Source of the DNA: Physcomitrium patens
Taxonomy: Eukaryota; Streptophyta; Bryopsida; Funariales; Funariaceae
Direction: 5' to 3'
Length of the DNA: 64,000 bases
NCBI RefSeq assembly: GCF_000002425.4
Contig: NC_037256.1
Coordinates: 14,896,941-14,960,940 of the forward strand
Made by a program: the position numbers and the translations under genes. Shown one piece after another: positions 1 to 15,164 of this stretch (position 1 is the stretch's first letter; every line of letters starts with the position of its first letter). The notes under the pieces were generated by a model. That model did not search any database and was not told the DNA's origin. It was given only the letters and a program-made list of their open reading frames with translations.

Positions 1-15
1 TTGACTCTTTGCTAG

Positions 16-2881
<2,866 letters not shown>

Positions 2882-3420
2882 GCTCGCCCGCTTTCCTGTG
2901 TGACCGTTCTCTTCGACGCCAAGCCACGACTCTTCTCACCAAGTCGCCGCACTCCCCAACTCCCAATTCCCTCCATCCTCTTCGCACAGACACAACAACC
3001 CAATTGTAATGGATAGTGTCTCCAATCCAGCCAACATGCGCATGAATGTTGATCGTTCGACGTTGCTGGGCAGCCGAAAGAGTTGTACCGCGATTTCTTC
3101 GCATACTGCTATGCTGTACCATTCTATCAAACAAATCTTCTTCTTCATCCTCTTCATCATCATGGATTTGTGTCTGTTGTTTTGTTGTTCTCGGGATCGT
3201 TCTCTTGCGATGTCCATATGGATCTGGACATGTTGCGGTGTTGCGCCGCCGCTGGGGTTGATTGTTTCTGAGACCTCGAGGTAGTCGACGGCGCTGGTGG
3301 TACTAGGAATAAGCTTGACAGACAGATCGGTAGATTTCTATACGTAGATTGATTGTTAGATTGGTGGATGCGTGGATTGATCAATTGGTAGATATACATA
3401 CCTATGGATCGATCCATCTG
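2882..3420 (+). other. 3' flank, probable 3' UTR of the receptor kinase
   Basis: The composition stays mixed for about 500 bases after the stop and then drops to AT-rich spacer. Several ORFs of 60-100 codons occur on both strands but none resembles a protein I know. No clear polyadenylation signal could be fixed. Confidence 0.4.
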
Positions 3421-3917
3421 TAGAATGCTGAGCGAGCGTTGCGGGAGTGGAAAACAAATTGAACTTACATGGCTCTATATGTATATATATATTTTAAAGG
3501 AAAAAACAAAAACAATATGAATCACATTTTATAGTCTGATCACTCAAATGGACCATGAATTGGGTGTATTTTCCAATGATAGATAGATAGATAAAATTGA
3601 TTGATTGATTGATTGAGTAAGTAGTCAATATCTTTTCTAAGAAATGTTCAAAAAGGTTTTTAGATGTATTATTGGATTTATTGGTATTTTAGATGTTTAA
3701 TGCAGTTGTAGTGAGTTTTTTTAATTTTTTCTATATATTAGACATTTGTATTGTAAGTTTAATGATTTTTAAGAAGTTTTCACATGGCATTTGAATTCAT
3801 TAGTATTTGTGAAGACAAGATTAACTTATATTTAGGTATGTCAATGCCATTTTTGTTATCTAGTATTTATTATGATTCTTCAGTTTTTTGGTATTTCACA
3901 ACAACTATTCCAATATC

Positions 3918-3941
3918 TATATATATATATATATATATATA
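3918..3941. repeat. (TA)n microsatellite
   Basis: A 24-base uninterrupted TA run in spacer. Confidence 0.95.
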
Positions 3942-4712
3942 CATGGATACTAGTGTTGGTTCTCTTGCTTTGCATTGGATTAAAAACAAAATTTATCATC
4001 AATTACTGGCAGCTTCAATGCTAAGTGCATATACAAGAACTTCAATGAATCTATATAAATTCAATTTCCATCTCCCTTGTACAATCCCAATTGATTTGTG
4101 TTTGTTCTTCTCTCAATGAGAGTTGTATGATATTGGGTGATAGTGAAGGTATAGGGTGTGTAAGAGGCAGGGAGCAATAGGGTGATTCTAAGGCGAGATG
4201 TTGGTTGTAGCAAGGAGGGTGAGAGAGTGAGAAATGGAGGTAGAGACATGCAATGGGCAAAGCATGGTGTGAGGCAGAGGGAGTAGGAGAGCAAGGGTGG
4301 GTGGTAGAAGGGTGGGGAAGAGCATAATAAAAGGACACTTACCAAGGTGGGGTTGATCTATGATAAGGAAGGTGGATGGCCTAGAGGAGCTTGGTCCATT
4401 ACATTGACAGGGTAGGTGGCTCTACTATCTCTCAACAGAGAGCATACACATCATAATTTGTGGCAATGGGGGGTTGCATTTGCATGATCTTGGCCTAAAA
4501 TGAAAGCTGAAACCAGAGAATACGGGGGTTGGGATGGAGAGGACATGGAATGGGAGATGCTAGGTTAAAACATTACTGAAGAATGAGAAAGAGAATGTGA
4601 ACGTTTGCAAGCAATTAGGATGTCAACAGACATTATTTATTGGATAACAAATAGCAAGGGTATCAAGAGACACCTTCAATCCATGTAAGCTACAAATAAA
4701 TAGTAGCTTTAC

Positions 4713-4714
4713 TA

Positions 4715-4733
<19 letters not shown>
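4713..4733. repeat. (TA)n microsatellite
   Basis: A 21-base TA run, followed by a degenerate TTTATAT stretch. Confidence 0.9.
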
Positions 4734-4745
<12 letters not shown>

Positions 4746-5170
4746 GTATAATATGATTTCAAAATTTTAAAAGTAAATGGACATGTTTAAAAAGTGAATA
4801 TGAATTTTTGTTCTTAACAATTGGATTCTATTTTTTTCAATAATTACTTGTAATTTCACACTTTTAACAGTAAGACAAATCATGAGTTTTAACTTAAATC
4901 CATAAATGGATGTGGAAAGTAAAATTTATTCAGTGTACAAATTTTTATTTATTAATAATCCATATTCAACAAAATCTGTGAAACAATTTATATAACTACA
5001 AAATTAATTCCTAACATTTATATGATATTTGATATTTTCAATAGTTTAAATTAACACAGTATAATGTAAAATAAAAAACATATATAATACAAAAATTCAT
5101 AAATTTAATGAGCATTTCTTAAGGATATACTAATAATTTTGAAATGTTAAAATTTTATACAATGCACAAT

Positions 5171-5174
<4 letters not shown>

Positions 5175-5207
<33 letters not shown>
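5175..5207. repeat. (TA)n microsatellite
   Basis: A 33-base TA run, among the longest in the window. Confidence 0.95.
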
Positions 5208-5209
<2 letters not shown>

Positions 5210-5439
5210 TAGGATGTATTTGAATATTAATATGTTTTGCCATTACATAATTCTCTAAAATTATTAGCCACAAATTGGTAATCTTTAATTAACTAAGACA
5301 ATATAAACTTTTACATTTGAAGACATTAAATGTATTGTAAATACAACGTTGAAAATGGAATTTACATTATACAACGTTGTGTTCATACAGTTTATTATTG
5401 TGCAATTTTGTAAATTTGAAAAATAATTATATACACAGA

Positions 5440-5460
5440 TATATATATATATATATATAT
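5440..5460. repeat. (AT)n microsatellite
   Basis: A 21-base AT run in spacer. Confidence 0.9.
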
Positions 5461-5612
5461 GTATAAAGGGACATTCAGTAGTCTTATAATTCAAATTGTG
5501 GAATGATATCAAAACATAACAACTGTTTTTACAACTGTCAACTGGAATCGTTCGTTCAATAGCTAGATTACGCAAGCTTGATTCAGAGATGATCACAACG
5601 TTTTCAGCAGTA

Positions 5613-5634
5613 ATATATATATATATATATATAT
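5613..5634. repeat. (AT)n microsatellite
   Basis: A 22-base AT run about 410 bases beyond the stop of the RCA-like gene. Confidence 0.9.
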
Positions 5635-6047
5635 CTATTTAATTCATTACTTGCTTTGCCATACTTTTTACACAATCAGCATTAAATGCGTACTGGTCTG
5701 TATCTTCTAATTGAACAGTTCCTTAGGCAGTTTAAGAGGATACTTTGGGTGTAAATAAGGGCAGTTTATGACTACGGTTGAGTGTTCATGAGCTTAAATA
5801 AGTGCCATGATGCAGAATATGAACATGGTAGAATATTCAGCCGGTACCCAGCTTGGCAATATTATTACGTCTTCAATGGTTAAATCAAAACAAATTCCAT
5901 GGTAATAATGTGTTTGCCATTACTACAGTCTACTAACGCTCTCATCTGGCATTATTCCAGAATAGGATTATCTGCAACATCTTCAGCATTCTCATTTCGC
6001 TAACAAAGTAACCGAATATGATACAACTGTGCCTTTCGATGAGCTGC

Positions 6048-9000
6048 TTATGAAGCTGAAATAGAAAGACCACCCCCTGGACCTGTTTGTTTTTTCATGT
6101 ACTCATCTGAGAGCTTCATGTTGTTCACCATGTTCTGCTCTTCCACAAGCTCATAACCAGCCTTGATAAGATCGTCCACGTTTTGCTGAGAAAAAACAGA
6201 TATCCAATCACCAGTTAATGGTAAGAGGCCCTGGGGTTTATTGTTGGAACGACAATTTAAAGCCTTAGCAGGAAAACACAAACTATTCTTGGAAGTGTTG
6301 TAATATCAACTATTGATCGTTGGGTCATATACTTTGGCCTTCCGAGGATTAAAGATAATATAGGGCTTCTAGTATGGAAAATCTCCTATCATTTTTGGAT
6401 AAATTAAGACCTGGACAGTTCTGTGAAAACCGTTAATATGGGAAGAAAATACATACCTCTGGTGCTATAAATTCTGGGAGAGGTGCATCGCCTTTTTTAC
6501 GCCGAAGAAGCTTTGGTCCTATTTGTTCAGCTCCTCCAATCTCGTTGACCCACTACAAAGCCAGAAAGGCATGTCAGATTCACGATTCTGTCACGCCTTT
6601 CGAAATGAAATAGCGCCTCCTATACCTAAATGCTGAATGGACGACGAGTCGGTGATTTTTGGCCCAAGTACCTCCAGGACGTGCTTATCGTATGTCCTCG
6701 ACCTGAGAGCGCCATAAAAGTCCAATGCTGTTTCCAAACCGCGTGTTTAAGAAAATCACATGCTTGCACCTTTGAGGTTATCCCACTTAACTTCACATTC
6801 TACACCATTCAACAGCAGTAACTGCAATTCGCCCTTGGAACTTCTAAAGCACTAACTGGTTCCGGCTTCACAAACCGTTGATACTCTGAATGTCTTAAAA
6901 ACCAAAGAAGCGACCTAACCATACAATAAGGCGTAGTGCATACTAGGTATAGTACCTTGGTTAGGGAATGTGTCGATGATGAAACCAATATCAGCTTCAC
7001 TAAGACCATCTTTCTTATACATTTGGTACACAATTTTGACTAAATCATCCCTCGTTGGCTGCCTGCAATCAAGAATTTATTTTAACACCAATGGTAGAGG
7101 ACAATGAAAATGATGACTAATAACTTCATAGAAGGGGAGGCGGAAAGAGAAAGAATAGAGTTATACTTTGCTTACCAGTAGAATTTATCCATTCGACCAT
7201 CTCGAATCAGAGGTGCCCAAATTGTAGAGAAGTCATTCCCAGTAACAATGATTGGCACACGATTCACAATATCAGCCTCTCGCCATGCCTGCCCAACGCT
7301 CACACGATTGGGGTTGTCAGCTAAATTCATAAGTGTGCCAACCACCATCTGGTTATTGACCGTCATTTGCGTATTTTCTGCATGTACAAGACCCACCAAA
7401 AATCAATAAAACTTGAAAGCAACCACAAGAACATCAGGAACAGGTTTTAGAGAAATAGCAAATCATTTAACCGCTAAACTTCAAACTTAATATCAAAACA
7501 CCTAATACAGTTCTAAGGAATGTAGTCAGGAATAAACTTAAAACAGGGAAGTAGCTCGCACAGTAACTCAATCCATCTTATCTAAGAGAAAATTCATACC
7601 AAATCGTCCTATTCCAGCATCGAGGTCATTAATCATCAGACAGCTCATTTTTCCCTGCAAAAAAAATGCAGGTATTGACCTTCAGCCATATGGAATGTAG
7701 AACGAGACAACCTTGACAGTGAAAATTGAATCCAGGCAAGGGACCGACAATTTTAAAGTTTCTTACGTGCAAATCTAACACCACACTCAACTCAAACTGA
7801 TGTACAATTGGAACATAAGGCAATTAACTCTGAATTTATACGAAATTCAAATTGTCACCTTTTTATCAAAAACCTAAAATTAAAGTTTAGTCATACTCTA
7901 GACAGAGTTTTAAGATAATCATTAATATTCCAGTAGTAATGTGCTCATAACAACAGACTTGTGTCCACACATTACAACGATTCTCTGAATTCAAGGTAGG
8001 ATTGAAAATTTCTGTTCTCTGAAATGCCAAAAAATGTAAACAGCTAAAATTCTCAGATCTCGCAAGAAACATTTTAAGCTTGAAGATCCTACAGCCCAAC
8101 GTCACAGATATTCATGAGGATGCTTCCTTTTTCAGCAATTCGTACGCATCACTAATTACGTTTCAATCACACTCATCAAATTCTAAGTCTTAAACTGACC
8201 TGGTTGTTTATGACAAGATGTGCGGCTCGGTAACGTTCTCGAATCAGCTTACCAGGTTCTCCTGCCAGACAATGTAGTTATCGTTGCTGCGAGATTAGAA
8301 AATATTTGAGGAATTTTGTGCAATTAAGCTGTACCATCTTCTGGTACAGGACTGATACAATTGACTGATATGCTCTACTAGCTAACAAATTCAACAGTGA
8401 GACCACAGTTCCCAATCACTCAAGATCGATGAGCACGCTGCAACCTCTGCAACAAAAGTTCCGTCATAAAACAAACCTGCCCATTCTGATTCCATCTCGC
8501 CGGCAGACATGATAATGGGTTCAATACCCATTGCCTTGAATATTAGCTCTGTCTGAAAAGACTTGCCTTGACCCTTTCCTCCCCAGACACCTGCCATTGA
8601 CGGCTCAGAAACTCTGAAACACTTCAAGTAGGGAACTCACTTCACATTGTGATAAATGTGTTGTATAGTTCGTCCATCAAATGTTAATTTGCTTCAAGGA
8701 GGATACCCTCGCTATAATACCCAGATTATTAATAGCAGAATGTTCTGTGATACATTCTGCTATGCAAATTAAAGAGCACCTACATACAAAATTAAAATTT
8801 GGAAAAATTGACAGTAAGTTCAAGGACAGGACCATACATTGTTCTATTTAGCAGAAAAGTAGGTAGTATATACCCAAAATGAGAGGAACTTTGCCGTCAA
8901 TTTGTGCAGCCAGATAGTTCTTGACAATGTGCGTCACTGCATGCGGCAATGGAACAATCCCCCGACACAAACTGGGTCAAGTGAAAGTGCAATCATCTTC

Positions 9001-10175
9001 TCAAAAATGCTGATAATAGATCAGCTGATATAATGCCACTGTCTGAAACTCCACCTTCATGCTATTGGACAATGCACCACTATCTACTTTCTCCTTCTTG
9101 CGTGTAGAATCAATTTACACGCGGAATGCTTGCAACGAAATATACGTCCAACAGTAAGGTGCTTGTAAGCTCTGTCTTTTTGTACGAAGGTGGTCAATTA
9201 ATTGCTACAAGAAGAGATGGTTTCATTGGCAGGCCCTAATGATTGAACTCACCCACTTTATCCTACATGTCCACATCCATGAACAGAATTAGCACAGGGC
9301 TCAGCTAGTAGGAAACAACACCTCTACATGTAGCATGATATTCATAAGAAGGGCAATGGTTCCACCAGCACCACAACAGAAGTTTGACCCAAGGATGTGA
9401 GATCATCAGGGATAGGGTTTCTGATGCGAGAGTGTAAAGAATTAAAATTGTACCATAAACGCAGGGGCGATGTAGTAATCTCCTGTAATATGCTCAAATG
9501 AACGCGTCACTTTCTGGCGATACTTGAAGACGATGTCCGCTGCAACAGAACTCAGTAACACCACAGGAATATATTGTCAGTCTTCACAGAATTGAATTGT
9601 GCTTCATTTGACCTTCAATTTAGATCAGCAATGCTGGATCCGCATCCTCCACGTATATGTGCTAAAGAACAGGCATTTAGTTTCAAATCTTGTCTACGAT
9701 TGTATTCGAGAATTGCGAGCTATGGTTGCAGGTGTACAGAGAGTAAAGAGCGATACATACCTTCTTTACCCAAGAAATCTCCCGTGAAGAGGCTGTCGAT
9801 CATTCCTGTACGCGCCCCCACAGTGATATTGAGATTGTCCGATTCCTTGCCGAGGCGGTAGAGGTAGTCATTGCCCAACACGTCTGTAGCTTCCCACGAC
9901 GATTGATTCGACAACTTCTTGGTCTCATTCTTGGATCCAGCGTCCGCTAAGCCTTCGTCCGCTTGGGTGTCGCCTGAAGAAGAATCAACTGGCAGGCACG
10001 CACGGACTCCAGAGAATTTATGGGGTTGAGAATGGCGATTTCCATTGCGAATAGAGAAGAAACCGGCATTGGAAAGATTCACAACTGAAATTCGGCTGTT
10101 GAACGAAGATTGTTTTGGTGCCAGTGCTTCTATTTTAAAAGGTCCCATAGTAGTGCAGGCCATGGCGACCTCCAT
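6048..10175 (-). CDS. Rubisco-activase-like AAA+ protein, plastid (At1g73110 type), complete, 12 exons
   Basis: Minus-strand exons, 5' to 3': 10175-9761, 9539-9454, 9262-9253 (10 nt), 8936-8874, 8590-8477, 8261-8200, 7654-7600, 7377-7176, 7062-6956, 6727-6672, 6552-6457 and 6185-6048. They total 1404 nt (467 aa) with all phases consistent. The first ~65 residues are Ser/Asn/Arg-rich like a transit peptide. Walker A WGGKGQGKS lies at about residues 194-202, Walker B (LMINDLDAG) at about 255-264, sensor 1 (VTGND) near 316 and RDGRM near 326-330. In the family this ATPase remodels Rubisco, but the internal residues QMTVNNQMVVGTLMNLADNP and the short C-terminus match the separate RCA-like clade (Arabidopsis At1g73110) rather than canonical RCA. 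Its role in that clade is not settled as far as I know. The ATG at 10175 is the first in the open first exon; a second Met four codons on is an alternative start. Confidence 0.9.
9253..9262 (-). other. 10-nt micro-exon of the RCA-like gene
   Basis: On the minus strand a TAG acceptor precedes GATAAAGTGG, which is followed by a GTGAGT donor. It enters in phase 0 and leaves in phase 1, supplying Asp-Lys-Val and the first base of Val. The joined peptide reads FMDKVVTHIVKNYL, which is what the family has here. Joining the neighbouring exons (9454 to 8936) without it breaks the frame. Confidence 0.82.
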
Positions 10176-11196
10176 TGCACCTTCTCAACCTCCCACTTCC
10201 AGCCTCTCAATTCTAAACTCTCACAAGAAACTGGACCAAGTGTTGTACCAGACACCCACAAACCCAAGTAGACTTCGCTTGCATCAAACGTTAACAATTG
10301 GACTTTAAAACCCAAGTTATAGCTGCCAGGATGCAAACAAGATGAATGGCCATTGATTTAACGAAGAAGCAGCCACGGGGCGTAACTGAGAGAGACGAGC
10401 AGATTTGTGGCTAACTTTGCAAGGCTGCACTTGCAAGCATCTCAGCATCCGTCTATCTTGCCCAGCAGATAAAAGTGTGGTCCCGGTGCCAACGACGGAT
10501 AAGGTCACAGCAGTAAACACGAATGAACGAATCTAATTCAAAAGGGTTAATCTACAAACTTTTCACCTGCGCCATCCATGACCACGTTCAGGCTACTCCA
10601 GGACCTGTAAACCATTGGATGTCGCACCGTGAAGTGGGTTTTTTGCAGCTGGTAGGGTTAAATTTGAACGGACGTGGGCAAAGCGTCATGGTGATGGCGA
10701 TGGCAACACGTCGAAAGAAGCGCTGTTGTTCCGTGATCTGTGGTCATCGGCATGAGGATATTTGTCGAAGAGAAATGCGTCGCGTTTGAAGAACAGTTAA
10801 GAGCTAACTTCGGTTTCATTTGCGCAGGCGAATTGACCCATGAAGTCGTCACGTAAGGGCTGAGGTGATCGCAGCTCCCTCCATATCATCCAAGCTTGTT
10901 ATAAAACAACCCTAGTGTAAGTCTCAAGGTATGGCCTCTGAAAGGCAGACGCCAGCCTTCGGAGAATCGGCTTCTACGCTTCACTTTCTTTATGTACGTA
11001 GCCGCAATAAAATAGTGACAAATGCTTCCGTGGGTGAGGGTTGAAATGTTAAGTGTGTAAAGCTTGACATTAGGGCAATTGCTTTGGAGCTGAACAAGTG
11101 ACGGTGACAGAGGAAACGACAGACTTCTCCACAAGCATGGCAGCATATTATGGGCGAGAAACAGAGTAAAGTAGAGGAAGCAGGGTGTAGACCACC
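10176..11196. other. Upstream region of the RCA-like gene
   Basis: Mixed-composition DNA of about 1 kb, presumably holding the promoter and 5' UTR of the minus-strand RCA-like gene. ORFs of 60-90 codons are present on both strands (for example + 10523-10789), with no recognisable domain. No convincing TATA box could be assigned. Confidence 0.35.
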
Positions 11197-11349
11197 ATGG
11201 CCTGCAATTCTTCCACCTCTCTCGAAGCAGAAGCACTCGCAGGTGAAACCCTAATTCTGCATCCAAAGCCCGTTGCTGATTCATGCCCCCGCAGGCTCTC
11301 AATCTGCAACCCAATTCGCAAATGGACACTCAAATACTTGCACTCGTAA
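11197..11349 (+). CDS. Small ORF of 50 aa in a strong initiation context (uncertain)
   Basis: The ATG lies in ACCACCATGG, a near-ideal plant initiation context, and starts MACNSSTSLEAEALAGETL with a TAA at 11347. The product is Ser/Ala-rich at the start with Arg/Lys later, not unlike a transit peptide. It could be the first exon of a truncated gene, since CAG/GT occurs inside it at 11241. AT-rich spacer follows directly and I see no second exon. No family is recognised. Confidence 0.22.
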   Translation: MACNSSTSLEAEALAGETLILHPKPVADSCPRRLSICNPIRKWTLKYLHS

Positions 11350-11399
11350 TTCCTCCGCCTCCTGTTTCGCATCCGCCACCGTTGCCGAATCATAAGAGT

Positions 11400-12710
11400 T
11401 TTCAAATACTAAGAAAAACAAACACTAAATTCTTTATCACAAGACATAAAACAAGATATTTTATACATCACTAAAAAAACTTCTTTTATTCAAACACAAC
11501 TACAATTTATTTGAACATAATAACAAAACAAAGTCTTACAATAATAACAAAAACAAAAAAATGCAAGTAATTAATAATGTAATATTTTTCAAGAATAAAG
11601 TAACATACAATTAAACTTTTTATTAATGCTAATGTAAATAGCTTTTGCATATTGTGCTTTGTTAACAGATCTAATGTACAACTTAGGCATGCGGTGTGTT
11701 TAGACAAGATCTAATGTAAAACTTAGGCATGCAGTGCATTTAGACAAGAAAAAACATATTTTATGTAGAAGGAGTGATAGAAGCTCAAACTTTATAAGCT
11801 GAAAAACTTATAATGAACAAGGCAAGTCTCCTTTAAATACTAAAAAATTAACAATAACAATAATTTTAAATAAATATAAAAACTATGAAGATGATACAAT
11901 CCAACAGTTTTTTGTATACTAAACTTATCTTTAAGCATGCAATGTCAACGCTTATGTATAATAACTAGTATGCTAAAATTATCATACAATATAGCTTTTG
12001 AGATTACTACTTTAAGAACAAAGAAGTAGTGCAATGTGATGGTGGTGGGTAGAAACTATTGTCTTGAATTTGTTTCTTTGTTCTTAGTTATCTAGAAATT
12101 AATAACTCAAGAAAAATATAGTGAGGCCCATAGTTGATTAGATGTGTTTGTATTGTTCTTTATTCTTTTGGTGAAAACAAATCATTCATATCCAATTATA
12201 TATATTTATTTAAGAGAATTGTACACCTTTGCATTTGTTATTATTAAGAATTTAAATGTTGTTTTTTGACAAAAAAAAAAAGTACAAAGAAGCAAAACAT
12301 GAATGATAGCAATTTAAATGACTATTTAAATAACAATTGATAGCAATTACTTTAATATTTGATTTAATTGAAGAAATAGCAAGAAATAAAATTCTATAAA
12401 GGGTATCTTAATTTAAGTCTTCTAGATGCTTTGTATTTTGAGACTAATTTGTAGAGAACAAAGAGGATAGATTAATATCAACTTTAATTGAAATGTGTGA
12501 GTTAGTGAATTGACTCACTTGAGTATTTAGTATAAAAAATACATTTAGTGTGCTTAAAATCATAGATTTTGTGAGTTAGTAGTAGAATTTTTAGGAAAAA
12601 ATAGAAAATAGATTGCTCATAGCAGATATGCAGCCTAATATAGTATTTATTAAGACAAATTTCTATGATGAATAAGTTTTTTTGTAGTTAACATTAGATA
12701 ATGGCGAATG
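11400..12710. other. AT-rich spacer
   Basis: No gene seen. A duplicated stretch of about 40 bases occurs at 11667-11706 and 11707-11746 (both run from AGATCTAATGTA to a GTTTAGAC or ATTTAGAC end). Confidence 0.5.
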
Positions 12711-12719
12711 GAAGTAGCC

Positions 12720-13000
12720 CTCATTGTCAAAAGGAAAAAAAATAAAAATCTATTTTATTAATAGTTCTTAAAAATATATATATATATATATATATATTAT
12801 TAAAAAAAATAAAGTAATAAAATAAAAAAATAAAAAGAGAGAAAAAGAGGTAAAAAAAGAAAAAGTAAATTTTTTTAAAAAAAAGTGTAGAAGGAAGAAG
12901 AAGAAAAAAAATGAAAAAAAAGAAAGAAAAAAAAAAGAAAAAAGGAAAAATAAAATAAAATAAAATAATAGAAAGGTGATCAAGGAGGCGAGAGGCTATT
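12720..13000. repeat. Homopurine-rich low-complexity tract with an internal (TA)n array
   Basis: About 280 bases are almost only A with scattered G and T on the plus strand, with a TA run at 12774-12798. The tract produces Phe-rich spurious ORFs on the minus strand. It ends abruptly at a GC-rich block near 13000. Confidence 0.8.
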
Positions 13001-14400
13001 CCTGAATGCGGCAACCTCCTCGCCGATAGGGGTCCGGGCTGCCCCGGATCAGCTCCCTTCTGTTTTTTTTTTTTTTTTCATTTTTTTTTGGTTTGGGGGA
13101 GTGCCGCTCCAGGTGGGGATGTTTTTGTCGTTCTTCTAGTGTTTTTTCAGAATGTGTTGCGGCGGCACTGAAAGAAAAAAAAGGATCAGAGTTGCTGACA
13201 GACCTCTTGTCCTCTTTTTTTCTGATCTTTCCTAGGCAGTTGCTGTTTTTGGTGACTGTGGTGCAGCCAAGGTCAAGGCGGTCGACGTGATTTGGCAGTG
13301 GTGGTTTTCTCCCTCTCGTTACAGACCGATCTTAAATTGTGGTCGGATCCGGGCGGCTACGACGTGCGTGTGGTGCTTGATTGTGTTGCGGCAATATCTC
13401 AAGCAAGTTTTGTGGATAGTAGATCGACAGAGGACTGTTTGGAGCTTCATTGGATTAGTTCTTGTGTTCAATCCACCTGGCCGGATTTCTTTTGTTCTTT
13501 GCAATTCACGAGCTTCCACTCTTCGGAGCCGTTGTCCATCCTCCTTCATATCACGGAAGTGCTGCAGCGACTGGAAGAGACTGAGGGTTCTCTTCTCTAC
13601 AACGTCGCTTTGGATTTGATAATTCTTTGTTGTTGAGGCAGTTGTTTTGCGGTATCGCACGGGGTCGATCTATGCTTTAGTGCAAGAAATTCAATTTTTG
13701 TAAGGTGCTGCGTTATATTGCGCCGATGTTGCAATAAAAAAGGTAGTCGCCGATTCTTTTCCTTCCTTCTCTTCTGTATGCCAAGGGAGCTACAGATCAA
13801 ACAAGCTCTCAATGCAGCAATCTGTGGAGATGTCGTCGTCGACCTTTGAACCGTGAACATGTCCAAGAAGCATCCTGTTGTTTTTTCTTGTTTTTATTTA
13901 TTTTTTTGGTGCGGATTGCTGAATTTGAAGTAGAGCGGCAACTCCTTACGGTTAATGCGGTGTTGGAGAGCTGGATCGGAGGCGCATCTGTAAGAGTTGT
14001 TCATGGGGACGTGATTTCGCGGCTACTAGGGCGTGTCGCATAGGTTCCGTGTGCTGAAACTTGGCCATCCTTGCATTTCTGCTGAAGAATCAATCCTAGT
14101 AGTACGAAGAGAGTAGAGCCCTGCACCGAGTTTTTGTTGATACGAGATCAGTGTAGTGGATGGTGGTTTGCAAGACTGAACATGCCGAAGGTAGGAGGAA
14201 CTGAGTAGTGGCTCAGAGATTCTTGAGATCTGGTTAAGGCAGCAGCAGCAACCCTCATGTTGTTCAGGAGCCTTGGCACACACGACCCTAGTTGTACTAG
14301 AGATGTGCTTATTGACACAATGTCAAACATACACACTGCAGAAGTTGGGTTTTGGATTTGAAACATCATGAATTATGCGTGAGGTTGCTGCCTTGTGAGC
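13001..14400. other. GC-richer block of unknown origin, possibly retroelement-derived
   Basis: Starting at a CG-rich segment near 13000 and an 18-base T run at 13061-13078, about 1.4 kb has clearly higher GC than its flanks. Overlapping ORFs of about 110 codons exist (+ 13287-13619, + 13292-13636, - 13319-13660), but their products are Leu/Ser-rich and fit no family I recognise. Sharp edges and the A-rich/T-rich borders suggest an inserted element or solo LTR, but I could not identify matching termini. Confidence 0.3.
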
Positions 14401-15129
14401 CCTTGATGTTAATGTCGTAGTCATCCTCCAAGACCTTGTTAAAATTTCATACGGCCAGAATATACCATCCATTATGAATTGCTTTTAATTAGAGTGTCTT
14501 GGATTCCTTTAGATGAATGCCTCGGATTAGTAAAATTAGATGGTACCCTTAAGCAAGTGCCCTATGATGGTTGCTCTTGACAAGCTTAGATCCGACAATC
14601 AAATCGAAGTCAGAATGAATTTTTAAAAACTGACTCATGCAACGAGTGACCCACGGCCTGGCCATTAGAGTCACGTAACTTTAGAAGGGAAGTCCTCAAA
14701 GCTAAACTAGGGAATTTTTGTGAAGTTTTTATTTTGTTGGAAAGACAGTGCAACCTTCAATTTCAACAAGTCAAGCGTACTCGCCTTCTACGTTGATCCA
14801 TTGTAGTCGAGATTGTGAACAAAGGAAAACCTGTGATTCCTCTTGACAATGGAATCAAGCAGCTTTGCGGATTAAGAGCTGGTGCACATGGCTGCCGACA
14901 ACAACCCCTCCAGGTTAGTGAGGTTCTCAGTCGGATAATTCATTCTAGGTGATTTAGGTTAGACTCAAATAAAGTTAGGTTAGGTTTAGGTCAAATCACT
15001 TGGATGAAAATTTGAACCTTGGATGAAGTATTTAAATGAATTTCTATACTTGAAATGAAAAAATTATACTTTGATGAATAATTATTTGATGATAAAATTT
15101 TATCAATGGATGAATATTAATTAAATAGA

Positions 15130-15132
<3 letters not shown>

Positions 15133-15162
<30 letters not shown>
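15133..15162. repeat. (TA)n microsatellite
   Basis: A 30-base TA run. Confidence 0.95.

Positions 15163-15164
<2 letters not shown>

Larger units (their letters stand above)
3421..6047. other. AT-rich spacer between two convergent genes
   Basis: The stretch holds (TA)n arrays, (GATA)n and (TGAT)n runs near 3580-3616, and a purine-rich part at about 4100-4560. The only longer ORFs (minus strand near 4051-4345 and 5285-5596) are compositional. I see no gene. Confidence 0.6.

Noticed and set aside
4051-4345. Two overlapping Ser/Pro/His-rich minus-strand ORFs
   Set aside because: They arise from a purine-rich spacer on the plus strand. Both frames look equally biased, so neither is supported.
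9574-9861. Plus-strand ORFs opposite the RCA-like first exon and intron
   Set aside because: They are antisense to a well-supported coding exon and have no recognisable product.
10523-10789. 88-codon plus-strand ORF
   Set aside because: There is no domain, no good start context and no neighbouring exon, and it lies within the probable upstream region of the RCA-like gene.
12727-13014. Phe-rich minus-strand ORFs
   Set aside because: They are translation of an A-rich low-complexity tract. The same applies to 47087-47328.
14951-14990. Telomere-like TTTAGG/TTAGG units
   Set aside because: Only a few imperfect units occur, none in an ordered TTTAGGG array. It is not an interstitial telomere.
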